Source of the DNA: Moellerella sp963519845
Lineage (GTDB): Bacteria > Pseudomonadota > Gammaproteobacteria > Enterobacterales > Enterobacteriaceae
Direction: 5' to 3'
DNA: 64,000 nt
Assembly (NCBI GenBank): GCA_963519845.1
Contig: CAUQNX010000017.1
Coordinates: forward strand, 3,754 to 67,753
In this document: positions 37,724-45,999 of the stretch, piece after piece
Position numbering within the stretch: position 1 is the first letter of the stretch
How the letters are laid out: each line of letters opens with the position of its first letter
Notes under the pieces: generated by a model
What the model was told of the DNA's origin: nothing
Database searches by the model: none
What the model saw: only the letters and a program-made list of their open reading frames with translations
Made by a program: the position numbers and the translations under genes

Positions 37724-38173
37724 ATGCCACCAAAAATCGAAAAAACAGTTACAAATCAAAAGATAGCATCACTTGATGCTAAGGATAAGGCCTACAAGTT
37801 TTCTGTTGGTAAAGGGCTATACCTGTTAGTGAAACCTAATGGCGCTAAATACTGGCGTATGAAGTACCGAATCGACGGAAAAGAAAAAAGCTTATCTTGT
37901 GGTGTTTACCCCGATACATCTATTGAACAGGCCATACAGTTAAGGGATGAAGCGAAGAGCAAATTGCGTGTAGGCCATGATCCTGCTTTAGACAAAGCAA
38001 TCGACAGAGAAAGTAAACGAGTCGAAAAAGCGAAACAAGTTTTTCAATTCTCGCTCTCTGATAACGGTGGATTAACCATAAAATTAAAAAATAGTAAGTT
38101 AGCACTTACACCGGATCAAACGGAAGCCGTGCGTTTGTTCTTAAATGCAGGAGTAACTCATGGCACTGACTGA
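37724..38173 (+). CDS. Stand-alone integrase arm-binding (DUF4102) domain protein
   Basis: The 149-residue protein carries only the N-terminal arm-type DNA-binding domain of P4-like integrases (KGLYLLVKPNGAKYWRMKYRIDGKEKSLSCGVYPDTSIEQAIQ, about residues 30-75). It is followed by a linker and a unique C-terminal segment (QFSLSDNGGLTIKLKNSKLALTPDQ). It lacks the core-binding and catalytic domains. I chose the ATG at 37724, with GGAG upstream. Its end overlaps the integrase start by 14 bp, so the two are coupled. It may compete for or help at arm sites, like a directionality or regulatory factor; this is inference. The distinct C-terminus argues against a mere integrase fragment. Confidence 0.8.
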   Translation: MPPKIEKTVTNQKIASLDAKDKAYKFSVGKGLYLLVKPNGAKYWRMKYRIDGKEKSLSCGVYPDTSIEQAIQLRDEAKSKLRVGHDPALDKAIDRESKRVEKAKQVFQFSLSDNGGLTIKLKNSKLALTPDQTEAVRLFLNAGVTHGTD

Positions 38174-39365
38174 TGCAAAATTACGAACATTAAAACCCAA
38201 AGAAAAAGTCTATCGACTTGGAGATAGTGCCGGACTGTATATCGAAGTCGCTATAAACGGTTCCCGCTACTGGCGCATGAAATACCGTTTCTTAGGAAAA
38301 GAAAAGCGATTGGCCTTCGGTGTTTATCCCGAAGTCACTTTAGCGGAAGCACGAGAAAAAAGAGACGCAGCAAGAAAACTACTCGCTTCAGGAAGTGATC
38401 CGGCTGAAGCAAAGAAAATAGCGAAGGCGACCCAACAGGCAAATGCTGAAAATACGTTTGAAGCTGTAGCTCGTGAATGGCATAAGTCTAAAGCAGATCG
38501 CTGGTCACTGCGTTATCGTGATGAAATTATCGATACCTTTGAAAAAGATATTTTCCCTTATATTGGTAAACGTCCGATAGCTGAAATTAAGCCCCTGGAG
38601 CTGCTGGAAACCCTGCGTAAAATGGAGAAGCGTGGAGCTTTAGAGAAGATGCGCAAAGTCCGCCAGCGTTGTGGTGAGGTCTATAGATACGCAATCATTA
38701 CTGGTAGAGCTGAATATAACCCTGCACCGGATCTGGCCTCAGCGCTTACACCTCCGAAGAAACAACATTTCCCATTTTTAACCGCCGAAGAGTTGCCTTA
38801 TTTTCTAAAAGATTTAGCAGGTTATACAGGTAGTGTGATCACTAAAACAGCGACTAAAATTATTTTGCTAACAGCAGTTCGGACGCAAGAACTCCGATTT
38901 GCCCGTTGGCAGGATATTGATTTAGAAAAAGGTATCTGGGAGATCCCGGCTGAAGTAATGAAAATGAAACGACCGCATGTTGTGCCGTTATCAAAACAGG
39001 TGATCGAGCTATTTAATTCACTCAAACCACTATCAGGGCATTATGAGCTTGTCTTTATAGGCCGTAACGACCACAGGAAGCCAATCAGCAAAGAAAGCGT
39101 AAATCAGGTTATTGAGCTATTGGGGTATAAAGGGAGGCTAACAGGACACGGCTTCCGCCATGCGATGAGCACGATTTTGCATGAGAAGGGATATAACTCC
39201 GCATGGATTGAAACCCAGCTCGCACATATCGATAAGAACGCGATCCGTGGTACGTATAATCATGCTCAGTATTTGGAAGGGCGCAGGGAAATGATGCAGT
39301 GGTATGCGGACTATATGGATGGGTTGGAGGGGAGGTTGGGTAATGTGGTGAGTGTGAATTTTTGA
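38160..39365 (+). CDS. int: P4-type tyrosine integrase (complete)
   Basis: Site-specific recombinase that inserts island 1 at selC. The N-terminal DUF4102 arm-binding domain (residues 1-90) is followed by a core-binding domain (about 100-180) and a catalytic domain. Catalytic residues visible are Arg241 (TAVRTQEL), His330-Gly-Phe-Arg333-His334, His356 and the nucleophile Tyr366. At 401 residues it is full length with no frameshift, so the element may still be mobile. It lies about 590 bp from selC, as is usual for this class. Confidence 0.95.
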   Translation: MALTDAKLRTLKPKEKVYRLGDSAGLYIEVAINGSRYWRMKYRFLGKEKRLAFGVYPEVTLAEAREKRDAARKLLASGSDPAEAKKIAKATQQANAENTFEAVAREWHKSKADRWSLRYRDEIIDTFEKDIFPYIGKRPIAEIKPLELLETLRKMEKRGALEKMRKVRQRCGEVYRYAIITGRAEYNPAPDLASALTPPKKQHFPFLTAEELPYFLKDLAGYTGSVITKTATKIILLTAVRTQELRFARWQDIDLEKGIWEIPAEVMKMKRPHVVPLSKQVIELFNSLKPLSGHYELVFIGRNDHRKPISKESVNQVIELLGYKGRLTGHGFRHAMSTILHEKGYNSAWIETQLAHIDKNAIRGTYNHAQYLEGRREMMQWYADYMDGLEGRLGNVVSVNF

Positions 39366-39603
39366 CAATAATTCTGCTCTCGGAGCCAGCATAATTTCGC
39401 CTTTGTGAAAAATTAACCTTGAGAAGGCCAGTGATCAATATCTGATATTTATTCTGCTATAAAAAATAGCTATACTGACCAAACTACGGCCTTATGTAAC
39501 ATGATATAACTACCAGTCATGTAAGTGGTTATGGTAAGTTTTACGGTGAAGCTTACCACATGATTTTTGAATCATTTATCTTTAAATAATAAAGAGGTTA
39601 AAA

Positions 39604-40455
39604 ATGCCACTTCCGTTTATTGAAAAAGTAATAAACAGCTTGAATAAAGAGATCTTAGAACGACTTGAATTATCTAAATTAATAGAACATCCCGGTGAGA
39701 GTGGACGAGCACGAGAACAAATAATAACTGGTTATTTAGAAGATATTTTACCAAAAAATATAAAGATTGGAACTGGATTTGTTATTGATGCTGTAGGGGG
39801 AGTTAGTAAACAGATCGATGTGTTGGTTTATCGTGATGATTATCATCCATTAATTAAAGTTGGAAATGTCCACTATTTTATGGTTGAATCAGTTATAGCA
39901 ATTATTGAAGTCAAAGCTTCGATTAGCAATGTTAAAACATTAAATCAAGCATTAGATAATATTAAATCAGTAAAGAGTCTTGATAGAACAAATAATGGTT
40001 TTAATAAAATTATTAGTGACGGAAAGAGAGCGGTTGGATATATTAATAAAAATAAATTTGAACATCAAATATTTGGTGCTATCCTTACGGAAAAGTCTCT
40101 TTCTATTGAAACATTAGCTCAAGAATTTCAAATTTTTTACGAAAATAACCCATTAATGAATACATGGCCAAACATATATGCTGATGTTAGAGGCTCATCA
40201 CTCCGCTTTATAACTAAAGAATTTACCGCTACAGCTATCCCGAGTGATGCATTCGGTTTTATTATTTCTGATCCTGATGCCGAAAACTATACTCCACCAT
40301 TACTTGAAATAACATTTGAGTTATTAAACTTTCTTCGTATAACTCCTTTGATTGATTACAATCCATGTGATTATTTTTACGGTACAGTAGGTGAAAGTAA
40401 AATTGCTCGACAATTTCCTTCATATTTTATTGAACTAAAAAAATTAATGATATAA
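39604..40455 (+). CDS. DUF6602-like protein with PD-(D/E)XK-type motif
   Basis: The 283-residue soluble protein looks like the DUF6602 family as I recall it: GESGRAREQIITGYLEDILP at residues 31-50, then GTGFVIDAVGGVSKQIDVLVYRD and VIAIIEVKAS. Asp72 and Glu102-Val-Lys104 fit the D...(E)xK signature of the PD-(D/E)XK nuclease fold. The ATG has a GAGG ribosome binding site. It stands alone behind the integrase, the usual place for defence cargo, and is AT-rich compared with the integrase. A role in phage defence is a guess from position and fold. Confidence 0.65.
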   Translation: MPLPFIEKVINSLNKEILERLELSKLIEHPGESGRAREQIITGYLEDILPKNIKIGTGFVIDAVGGVSKQIDVLVYRDDYHPLIKVGNVHYFMVESVIAIIEVKASISNVKTLNQALDNIKSVKSLDRTNNGFNKIISDGKRAVGYINKNKFEHQIFGAILTEKSLSIETLAQEFQIFYENNPLMNTWPNIYADVRGSSLRFITKEFTATAIPSDAFGFIISDPDAENYTPPLLEITFELLNFLRITPLIDYNPCDYFYGTVGESKIARQFPSYFIELKKLMI

Positions 40456-40661
40456 AAATGTAGTGAAGGATTGTTGGGTAAGGCTTAAATGATTTGTTTT
40501 TATTAGTTAATTTATTTTAATGGCTATCTATGATAATGAAGTAATACACATTAAATTTTAATAAAATAGTGAGGTTTACAGATATTTAATCTTTAGTTTA
40601 AAACTATTTGCAAATTATTAATGTCTTTGTATCTAATTAAACTAGAAAAGATTAACATTTA

Positions 40662-41840
40662 TTATTTAATAAATACTTCAATAATATGTAACTGAAGTAA
40701 AAATTTGCTAATTCCATAGCATAAAAAAAGTATTACTGAAGCCATCAACACCTTGTATAAATGTCGTTGTTTTCGCAATAACTGTTTTATTCGTTTTTTA
40801 TCTATTTTCCATTGTATTTTTAATTTTTCAGGTATTTTCCCTTTTTTTTCATAAGATTCAACATCCTGACTAATATAATTTAATATTGATTTTTGATTAG
40901 ATAAACCATAAATACACATTATACAATATATAATTAAAGCAAAATAAACTAACCAATTATCAGCAGATTTTAGTGCTGTTGGTATTGCTGTTAAGAATGG
41001 TAGTCCTAAAAATTGTGGTAATACTTTACTTATAGTATCATTAATTTTTGAAACAAATTTTTCGCTGTTTTCCTCTAATCTTTTAACAAATTTTTCATAG
41101 CTAAAATTTTCAAGATATAAGGCATATTGGGCTTGTACAGACTCACTAATATTATGAATTTGTTTAATAAGGTCAATTAAAGTAGCGTCTTGTGGGAGAG
41201 CATCAGATAGGACAAACGCTAAAATAGATTTTTTCTCATCAATATGGTTACTAGTCTCCTCATCATTCAACCACTCCCGAAAATCAAAAATTAGTTTACA
41301 TTGCGCACTGTCTAAATTAGATAATAGTTCAATAAAATCATCTAATTGAGGCTGAATATCAATAGATAATTCAAAAGTTTTTTTACTAAAGAAAATTAGT
41401 TTTTTATTAACTGTATCAGTATATGAATCCATTGATATCAATTGTTGTAAAAATTTTTTTACAATCTGATAATTGACTAAAGACTGTATGGGGTTTTCAT
41501 CAAATGATGATGTGTTCTCTGATTTGATATAGTACGGTGATTGTTGAATGGATTGACTATGTAATTGAGCCATATCGCCACGAACAAAATCTTCAACAGA
41601 ATCAAAAATACGACCTACGCTAAGTTTCGGTTGTCGAATCTCTAGATTAATAACATGACCTACTTGTGGGTTTTCATCTAATATATCTAAAGCAGTAGCA
41701 TCTATATTGTTATCTGATGATAAATGTTGTAATAAAGCAAGTTCTTCTTCAGTTTTAACGAGGTATGTAGCATTATCCGAATTCGGTAAGAATTCAGATT
41801 TACTGTAAACCTGTACTAAATCTGTAAAAGAAATGTTCAT
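40662..41840 (-). CDS. Unknown membrane protein coupled to NdpA-like gene
   Basis: Family not recognised. The 392-residue protein has a long soluble N-terminal part (about 1-270) rich in acidic and helical sequence, including an LIKQIHNISESVQAQYALYL-type helix. Two or three hydrophobic segments follow at about 280-320 and 365-387, with a very basic stretch between (DKKRIKQLLRKQRHLYK). It therefore looks like a membrane effector with a large cytoplasmic sensor region. Its ATG shares one base with the stop of the NdpA-like gene (TAATG), so the two are made together. This coupling suggests a two-gene system. Confidence 0.75.
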   Translation of the reverse strand: MNISFTDLVQVYSKSEFLPNSDNATYLVKTEEELALLQHLSSDNNIDATALDILDENPQVGHVINLEIRQPKLSVGRIFDSVEDFVRGDMAQLHSQSIQQSPYYIKSENTSSFDENPIQSLVNYQIVKKFLQQLISMDSYTDTVNKKLIFFSKKTFELSIDIQPQLDDFIELLSNLDSAQCKLIFDFREWLNDEETSNHIDEKKSILAFVLSDALPQDATLIDLIKQIHNISESVQAQYALYLENFSYEKFVKRLEENSEKFVSKINDTISKVLPQFLGLPFLTAIPTALKSADNWLVYFALIIYCIMCIYGLSNQKSILNYISQDVESYEKKGKIPEKLKIQWKIDKKRIKQLLRKQRHLYKVLMASVILFLCYGISKFLLQLHIIEVFIK

Positions 41841-42805
41841 TACTCAAAAGCCTTTAAAAGTTCATCGGTAGGATTGTTAATGAAAATTTTACCGTTTTCT
41901 TCTGAAACATAACCGTTAGATACTGCTTCTCTATCAAACGATAAACGCCAATGTTTAGTTTTTCCTGTATATGTTGACAATGCTTTAATTGTTCTTTTAT
42001 CGGGGATAAAGCCGTCAGAAATACCATCATCAGCATCTCCTAGCTTGTCTTTTAAAATTTGAGGATCCTCAGACCAAACTCTGTTCGCAAACGTTTCTAA
42101 AACAAATGGCTCACTATTATCGCTAACCTCTCTTAAGTAAGTTTGAGCTCGTTCAAAAAATACTGATTTAGACTCTAAGTCTAAATTTTGTTCCGTTGCA
42201 AATTCATTAAGAAATTCCACTAATCTTCTTGTTTCAGCTTTAGCAAATAGTGCATCATTACAGGCTAAAAACTCTCTGAAGTAACCAGCAATATCCCCTT
42301 GCCCCTTAAGAAAACTGATATATCTATCTTCATTAGCTTGCCATGCTGTGAAATCTATACGGCCTGCAAATTTCAAATGTTCAATATCCAGCATTTCACT
42401 TTCCGTCATTGACCAATCTTTTGCTGTAAATGCGACCTTTTCAGACAAAATTGCAATCAGCATATAGTCATGTTCTTGGTCTTCATAGTGAGTAATAAAT
42501 ACCTTGCCTCCAGTAGCAAGCGATTGACTATTGATTTTACTCAATAGCACATTCATCATCCGCACACTAAGATTATGAAAATCGTTATCAGAAAAATAAT
42601 CACGCAAAAGCTTTGGCATAGGGTAGCTATCTTCATCTGTGTCAAATGAGCCAAACCCCTTACCCGCTCTACTTGTATATGCTTTCTTTAACGCTGCCAA
42701 AAAATTTAAATGAGCAGAATTTGGTTCAAATGGAGAAGGACTTAACTCGAGAGTACCGTCACCTTGTTGTTCTTTATTTAAGATATGATAAGTAATATGC
42801 TTCAT
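41840..42805 (-). CDS. YejK/NdpA-like nucleoid-associated protein
   Basis: 321-residue member of the 37-kDa nucleoid-associated protein family. Recognisable points compared with E. coli YejK are the N-terminal HILNKEQQGDGTLELSPSPF, the middle LDIEHLKFAGRIDFTAW and RYISFLKGQGDIAGYFREFL, and the C-terminal DKRTIKALSTYTGKTKHWRLSFDRE. The host should carry its own yejK elsewhere, so this island copy is divergent and probably has a different job. It is first in a two-gene operon with the membrane protein. Members on islands are often reported near defence genes; here a defence role is inference. Confidence 0.75.
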   Translation of the reverse strand: MKHITYHILNKEQQGDGTLELSPSPFEPNSAHLNFLAALKKAYTSRAGKGFGSFDTDEDSYPMPKLLRDYFSDNDFHNLSVRMMNVLLSKINSQSLATGGKVFITHYEDQEHDYMLIAILSEKVAFTAKDWSMTESEMLDIEHLKFAGRIDFTAWQANEDRYISFLKGQGDIAGYFREFLACNDALFAKAETRRLVEFLNEFATEQNLDLESKSVFFERAQTYLREVSDNSEPFVLETFANRVWSEDPQILKDKLGDADDGISDGFIPDKRTIKALSTYTGKTKHWRLSFDREAVSNGYVSEENGKIFINNPTDELLKAFE

Positions 42806-43114
42806 TTTCTTCTTATTAATTAAGTTGTTAGTTTTTTGTGTTGGATAACAATTTTTCTATATTTATTTCATAATGATACAATATAAAACAAATCCTAAAC
42901 ATTGGTTTGTTATTCAAGTGTACACTAAACGATCAAAACTCGCTTCTAAGAAATCTGATTACATGCACGGTGTGGTTTTTCTCCACACCCCCGTTTACGG
43001 GCAGTAAGTAATAGCTAAATGCAAATTGCGTCTGTTAGGGGACGGCTGGTAAAGCCTTATAGGCGTATATTAAAACCTTTGCCATATACCGTGGATACTT
43101 ATTTAAAAGTAAAG
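42806..43114. other. Intergenic region with tandem inverted repeats
   Basis: 309 bp without a gene, upstream of the NdpA-like gene and downstream of the CoiA-like gene. It contains a perfect 7 bp hairpin GGTGTGG / CCACACC with loop TTTTTCT (42969-42989), directly followed by a smaller one, CCCG / CGGG. No U-run follows on either strand, so a protein-binding or structured RNA role is as likely as termination. Confidence 0.5.
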
Positions 43115-44023
43115 TTAAGTAATACGTCCCGCGATCGCACAAATTAACCGGTAATCAGTGATGTAGAAGGTTTCCGGGCTATCAGAGCTTTGCTCACCGA
43201 TAAAGAAGACCCACGCCTTATCTTTTAATTTTTTTGTTTTAGCTTCCTGGGCCTCTGTCCGAACAGCTTCCAACTCTTTGCGTACCACCGTTCGCTTTGC
43301 TTTTGACCACCCAGCCCATTTTAAGTGAATCTGGTAACTTCGGGAAGGTTTATGCTTTCCAGATTCGTCTTCCGCCCACTCACCAGACAACGGAATGATC
43401 AGTTTTTCATCATATTCCGCAAATTTATTCCAGAGTAGCTCAGCATAAAAGATCTTTGGCTCTGGATAGGGCTGAATTTTACGTTCGAGCTTTTTAAACA
43501 CCTCTGAGTAAGTTTTTCCCTTGATACTTGGAATGTTTAGTGACATTCTTCGATCATATGGGAAGCGGATAAAGGCACGGCAAATGTTGCGGATAGAATT
43601 AACTTGACGCCTAGATTGTCGTTCAGGTGAATTACCTTCTCCAGATGCGGAAGATACTGAACGCATCGAACTGGACTTGCTTCCATCACCAGCGATACCT
43701 AGTTCAACAACTGGGCGTTGTTCAATCAACTTTAATCCCGAGGGCATTAAACCAGGAGCACTGTCCAGTATGTTACGAACACTCTCCTTCTGGCCCTGGC
43801 GAATTACTGTGCTTTCAGCATCGGCATCACATTCATGATGATGTTGAGTGTGGCGTTTCTTTTTAAAATAGGCTCTGACTTTTTTATCTTTTTCCCATGC
43901 GGCAGGATACATCGTTATACCACATCCCCAGCATATGTAACCTCCAGTATCAACGCTATCTAGCAGCCAAAGATCCTCTGCCTCAACAATCTCACGGGTA
44001 CATTTATCACGAGCGGATTCCAT
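43115..44023 (-). CDS. CoiA-like zinc-binding protein, unknown
   Basis: The 302-residue protein has an N-terminal zinc-ribbon-like block YICWGCGITMYPAAWEKD ... FKKKRHTQHHHECD (about residues 28-65). This Cys-x2-Cys plus His/Cys pattern recalls the N-terminus of competence-associated CoiA-like proteins. A serine-rich linker follows (about 110-140), then a domain with KAWVFFIGEQ near the C-terminus. GGAG precedes the ATG. It sits among P4-like satellite genes; function unknown. Confidence 0.7.
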   Translation of the reverse strand: MESARDKCTREIVEAEDLWLLDSVDTGGYICWGCGITMYPAAWEKDKKVRAYFKKKRHTQHHHECDADAESTVIRQGQKESVRNILDSAPGLMPSGLKLIEQRPVVELGIAGDGSKSSSMRSVSSASGEGNSPERQSRRQVNSIRNICRAFIRFPYDRRMSLNIPSIKGKTYSEVFKKLERKIQPYPEPKIFYAELLWNKFAEYDEKLIIPLSGEWAEDESGKHKPSRSYQIHLKWAGWSKAKRTVVRKELEAVRTEAQEAKTKKLKDKAWVFFIGEQSSDSPETFYITDYRLICAIAGRIT

Positions 44024-44092
44024 TACTTTCTCCTTTAAGCAGAATGCTTAAATAGCATACCACCTAAAATGGTGTACGGAATAATTAGGTCG

Positions 44093-44599
44093 CTACATCC
44101 ATTCCACCAGCTGCTCTTCAGTTTTTATCTTCAAGGCATTCAGCCAATCATCTAACGGAAAACCCAGCATCAAATCATACCAGCACAGCCACATCAGTTT
44201 GGGACGCAGCTCAGGGTTATTGAACTGGTTAAACAGGCTAATCAGTTTGTTGGCAAACGAACGTTGTCCAAGCCGCATGCATTCACTGAGTAAAATGCCC
44301 TCCAGCATCGGGTGGTAACGCAGTAGGCGGTTATCGACCTCTAGGCTCACATCCATATCAGATTGTACCGATAATGGCTCAGGGAGCGTTTTACCGTGTA
44401 TTAAGCGGTATAGACATACAGGAACGACAGCGGGTGTGCTGCCGTTATCAGGAAAGCGTATATCAGCCACCATAAGCTGGTGGCTATTCTTGATGAGGGG
44501 GTGGCACATTCCCTGACAAACCGCGAGTTTGGTAAAGCCATCCAGCCAGTGTTGGTAATGGCGTAGTAATGCCTCATGGCGGGCATGATACTTTTTCAT
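44093..44599 (-). CDS. Hypothetical satellite-element protein
   Basis: Not recognised. The 168-residue protein has a basic, histidine-rich N-terminus (MKKYHARHEALLRHYQHWLD) and a C-terminal helical part rich in Leu and Trp (LRPKLMWLCWYDLMLGFPLD), with no signal peptide. It lies between alpA and the CoiA-like gene on the same strand, in a block typical of CP4/P4-type elements. Confidence 0.65.
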   Translation of the reverse strand: MKKYHARHEALLRHYQHWLDGFTKLAVCQGMCHPLIKNSHQLMVADIRFPDNGSTPAVVPVCLYRLIHGKTLPEPLSVQSDMDVSLEVDNRLLRYHPMLEGILLSECMRLGQRSFANKLISLFNQFNNPELRPKLMWLCWYDLMLGFPLDDWLNALKIKTEEQLVEWM

Positions 44600-44661
44600 A
44601 GTTGAATTTCCGATGTGATTTAGATGTTGCGGTTTGTACGGGAAGGGTAGTGATATGATGA

Positions 44662-44871
44662 CTAAGCTCTGGATTTGGCAATACGCTCCTGCAACCAGTT
44701 TTCAATCTCACTCTTCAACCAGCGAGAGCTTCGACCCAGTTTGATTGGTTTCGGAAACTCACCATCTTTGAGCAGTTTATAGAACCATTTGTCAGATAAT
44801 CCGGTTAAATGAGTAATGAATTTTATATCAACAAATTGGTCATCTAATAACGAAATAGATTGCGTAGGCAT
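44662..44871 (-). CDS. alpA: AlpA-family transcriptional regulator
   Basis: Small excisionase-like regulator of P4/CP4-57 elements; E. coli AlpA switches on the CP4-57 excisionase-type genes. The helix-turn-helix region reads VDIKFITHLTGLSDKWFYKLLKDGEFPKPIKLGRSSRWLKSEIENWL, the classical AlpA/MerR-like fold. I chose the ATG at 44871, with AGAGGA upstream, giving 69 residues, the usual size. An upstream extension to 44943 is not supported. Confidence 0.92.
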   Translation of the reverse strand: MPTQSISLLDDQFVDIKFITHLTGLSDKWFYKLLKDGEFPKPIKLGRSSRWLKSEIENWLQERIAKSRA

Positions 44872-44904
44872 ATTTAATCCTCTGTCTTTAAGTTTAAAGG
44901 CAGA

Positions 44905-44952
44905 AGGGATATCGAGAATGAAACAGGGATATCTCTTCTTCAAAAGATATCC
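44905..44952. promoter_or_regulatory. Repeated GGGATATC sites upstream of alpA
   Basis: GGGATATC occurs at 44905-44912 and 44925-44932, and inverted at 44945-44952; the last two form a 9 bp hairpin (GGGATATCT / AGATATCCC). They fill the space between the Gp2-like gene stop and the alpA start, as operator sites would. Confidence 0.4.
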
Positions 44953-44967
44953 CCTTGTTGTAAAAAA

Positions 44968-45555
44968 CTACCGGCTACAGCCGAATGAACGCACACCATC
45001 TCCGTAATGTTTGGTGTGGTGTTTTGCTAAATACAGACAGCGTTCATTTAATGCTGAAATTTGATTTTCAATTTCAGTTGAATTGGTATCCAGCCAATAA
45101 GTTGGATTTTCTGGAAAATGGACTAAATAACGATTTTGAGGATAATCAGTATTAATGGCACCACACCAAGCTTGCTGTATTAACATACCCAAACAGAGTT
45201 CATCCTGACCGTAGTTACCCAATCCTTTATAAATATCTTTATTGACTATCAATAAGACATGATAGTGTTTTTTATTATTTATCTCTCCCACCTCCTTAAC
45301 CCAAACATAATGTAAATTATTCACACACCGCCTTCCCCAAAAATGAGTTTTACGGATTAAGTCTGCTTGTATTTTTGCTTTTAAGGATTCTATAAATCGA
45401 GTGATGGCTTTCGAGTCATCAGAATGATTCATTGATGAATCAGGAAAACGGAGATCCACTCGCATTGCACTAATGCGAGTATGGCAATTTAATGACTTTC
45501 GGATAACGGAATCTATTTTTTGAATGTATTCCTGATTGTATTGCTCAGTAGGCAT
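44968..45555 (-). CDS. Inovirus Gp2 / YagK-YfjJ-like protein
   Basis: The 195-residue protein resembles the inovirus Gp2/YfjJ C-terminal family common on P4-like islands. Blocks are RISAMRVDLRFP near residues 28-39, FWGRRCVNNLHYVWVKEVGE and KKHYHVLLIVNKD around 72-107, and NERCLYLAKHHTKHYG at the end. The HYH segment resembles a HUH-type replication-protein motif, but nuclease activity is not shown. AAGGAG precedes the ATG. It is first of the leftward satellite block that includes alpA. Confidence 0.8.
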   Translation of the reverse strand: MPTEQYNQEYIQKIDSVIRKSLNCHTRISAMRVDLRFPDSSMNHSDDSKAITRFIESLKAKIQADLIRKTHFWGRRCVNNLHYVWVKEVGEINNKKHYHVLLIVNKDIYKGLGNYGQDELCLGMLIQQAWCGAINTDYPQNRYLVHFPENPTYWLDTNSTEIENQISALNERCLYLAKHHTKHYGDGVRSFGCSR

Positions 45556-45999
45556 GTATTACTCCTTAAGGGGTTTAATGACATACCTAGTTTCAATGAT
45601 GTAAAAAACAATTATTTATCTGGGATTAATGATAGGTGCATAGCCACCTATCAGGATGAATACATAGTTATTTTATTGAGGATGAATATGGATAGGTTTT
45701 TTTAGTGACTGGGGTGACAAGGTAACAATATTCCCTTCTCTATAAATATATTACTACACCAACACTAGCCCTCTTTTTTTGAATCTGAAAGCCGTATGTT
45801 TATGCTGTTTTTCCTGAATATTTTTGTGGAAATTTACTCTGATATTAAAATGCCTATAAATCATGTGATTTATTGTAGCTCAGGTCACAGAAAATAGGAT
45901 TATTCCCTACTATAGTTACTCTTAAAATACTACGTAAAATTATACGTTTTTAACTATCTAAAACACTACGTTTTTTTAAGTAGAAAATAGGATGATGGT
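45556..45999. other. AT-rich divergent intergenic region with TACGT repeats
   Basis: 444 bp between divergent genes, strongly AT-rich, no gene seen. Three short repeats sit close together near the right end: ACTACGTAAAA (45930), TATACGTTTTT (45942) and ACTACGTTTTT (45965). They could be iterons for the Gp2/HUH-like protein or operator sites for the next gene. Confidence 0.5.

Noticed and set aside
39109..39438. Antisense 109-codon frame at the integrase end
   Set aside because: It lies opposite the conserved catalytic region of the integrase and has no independent support.
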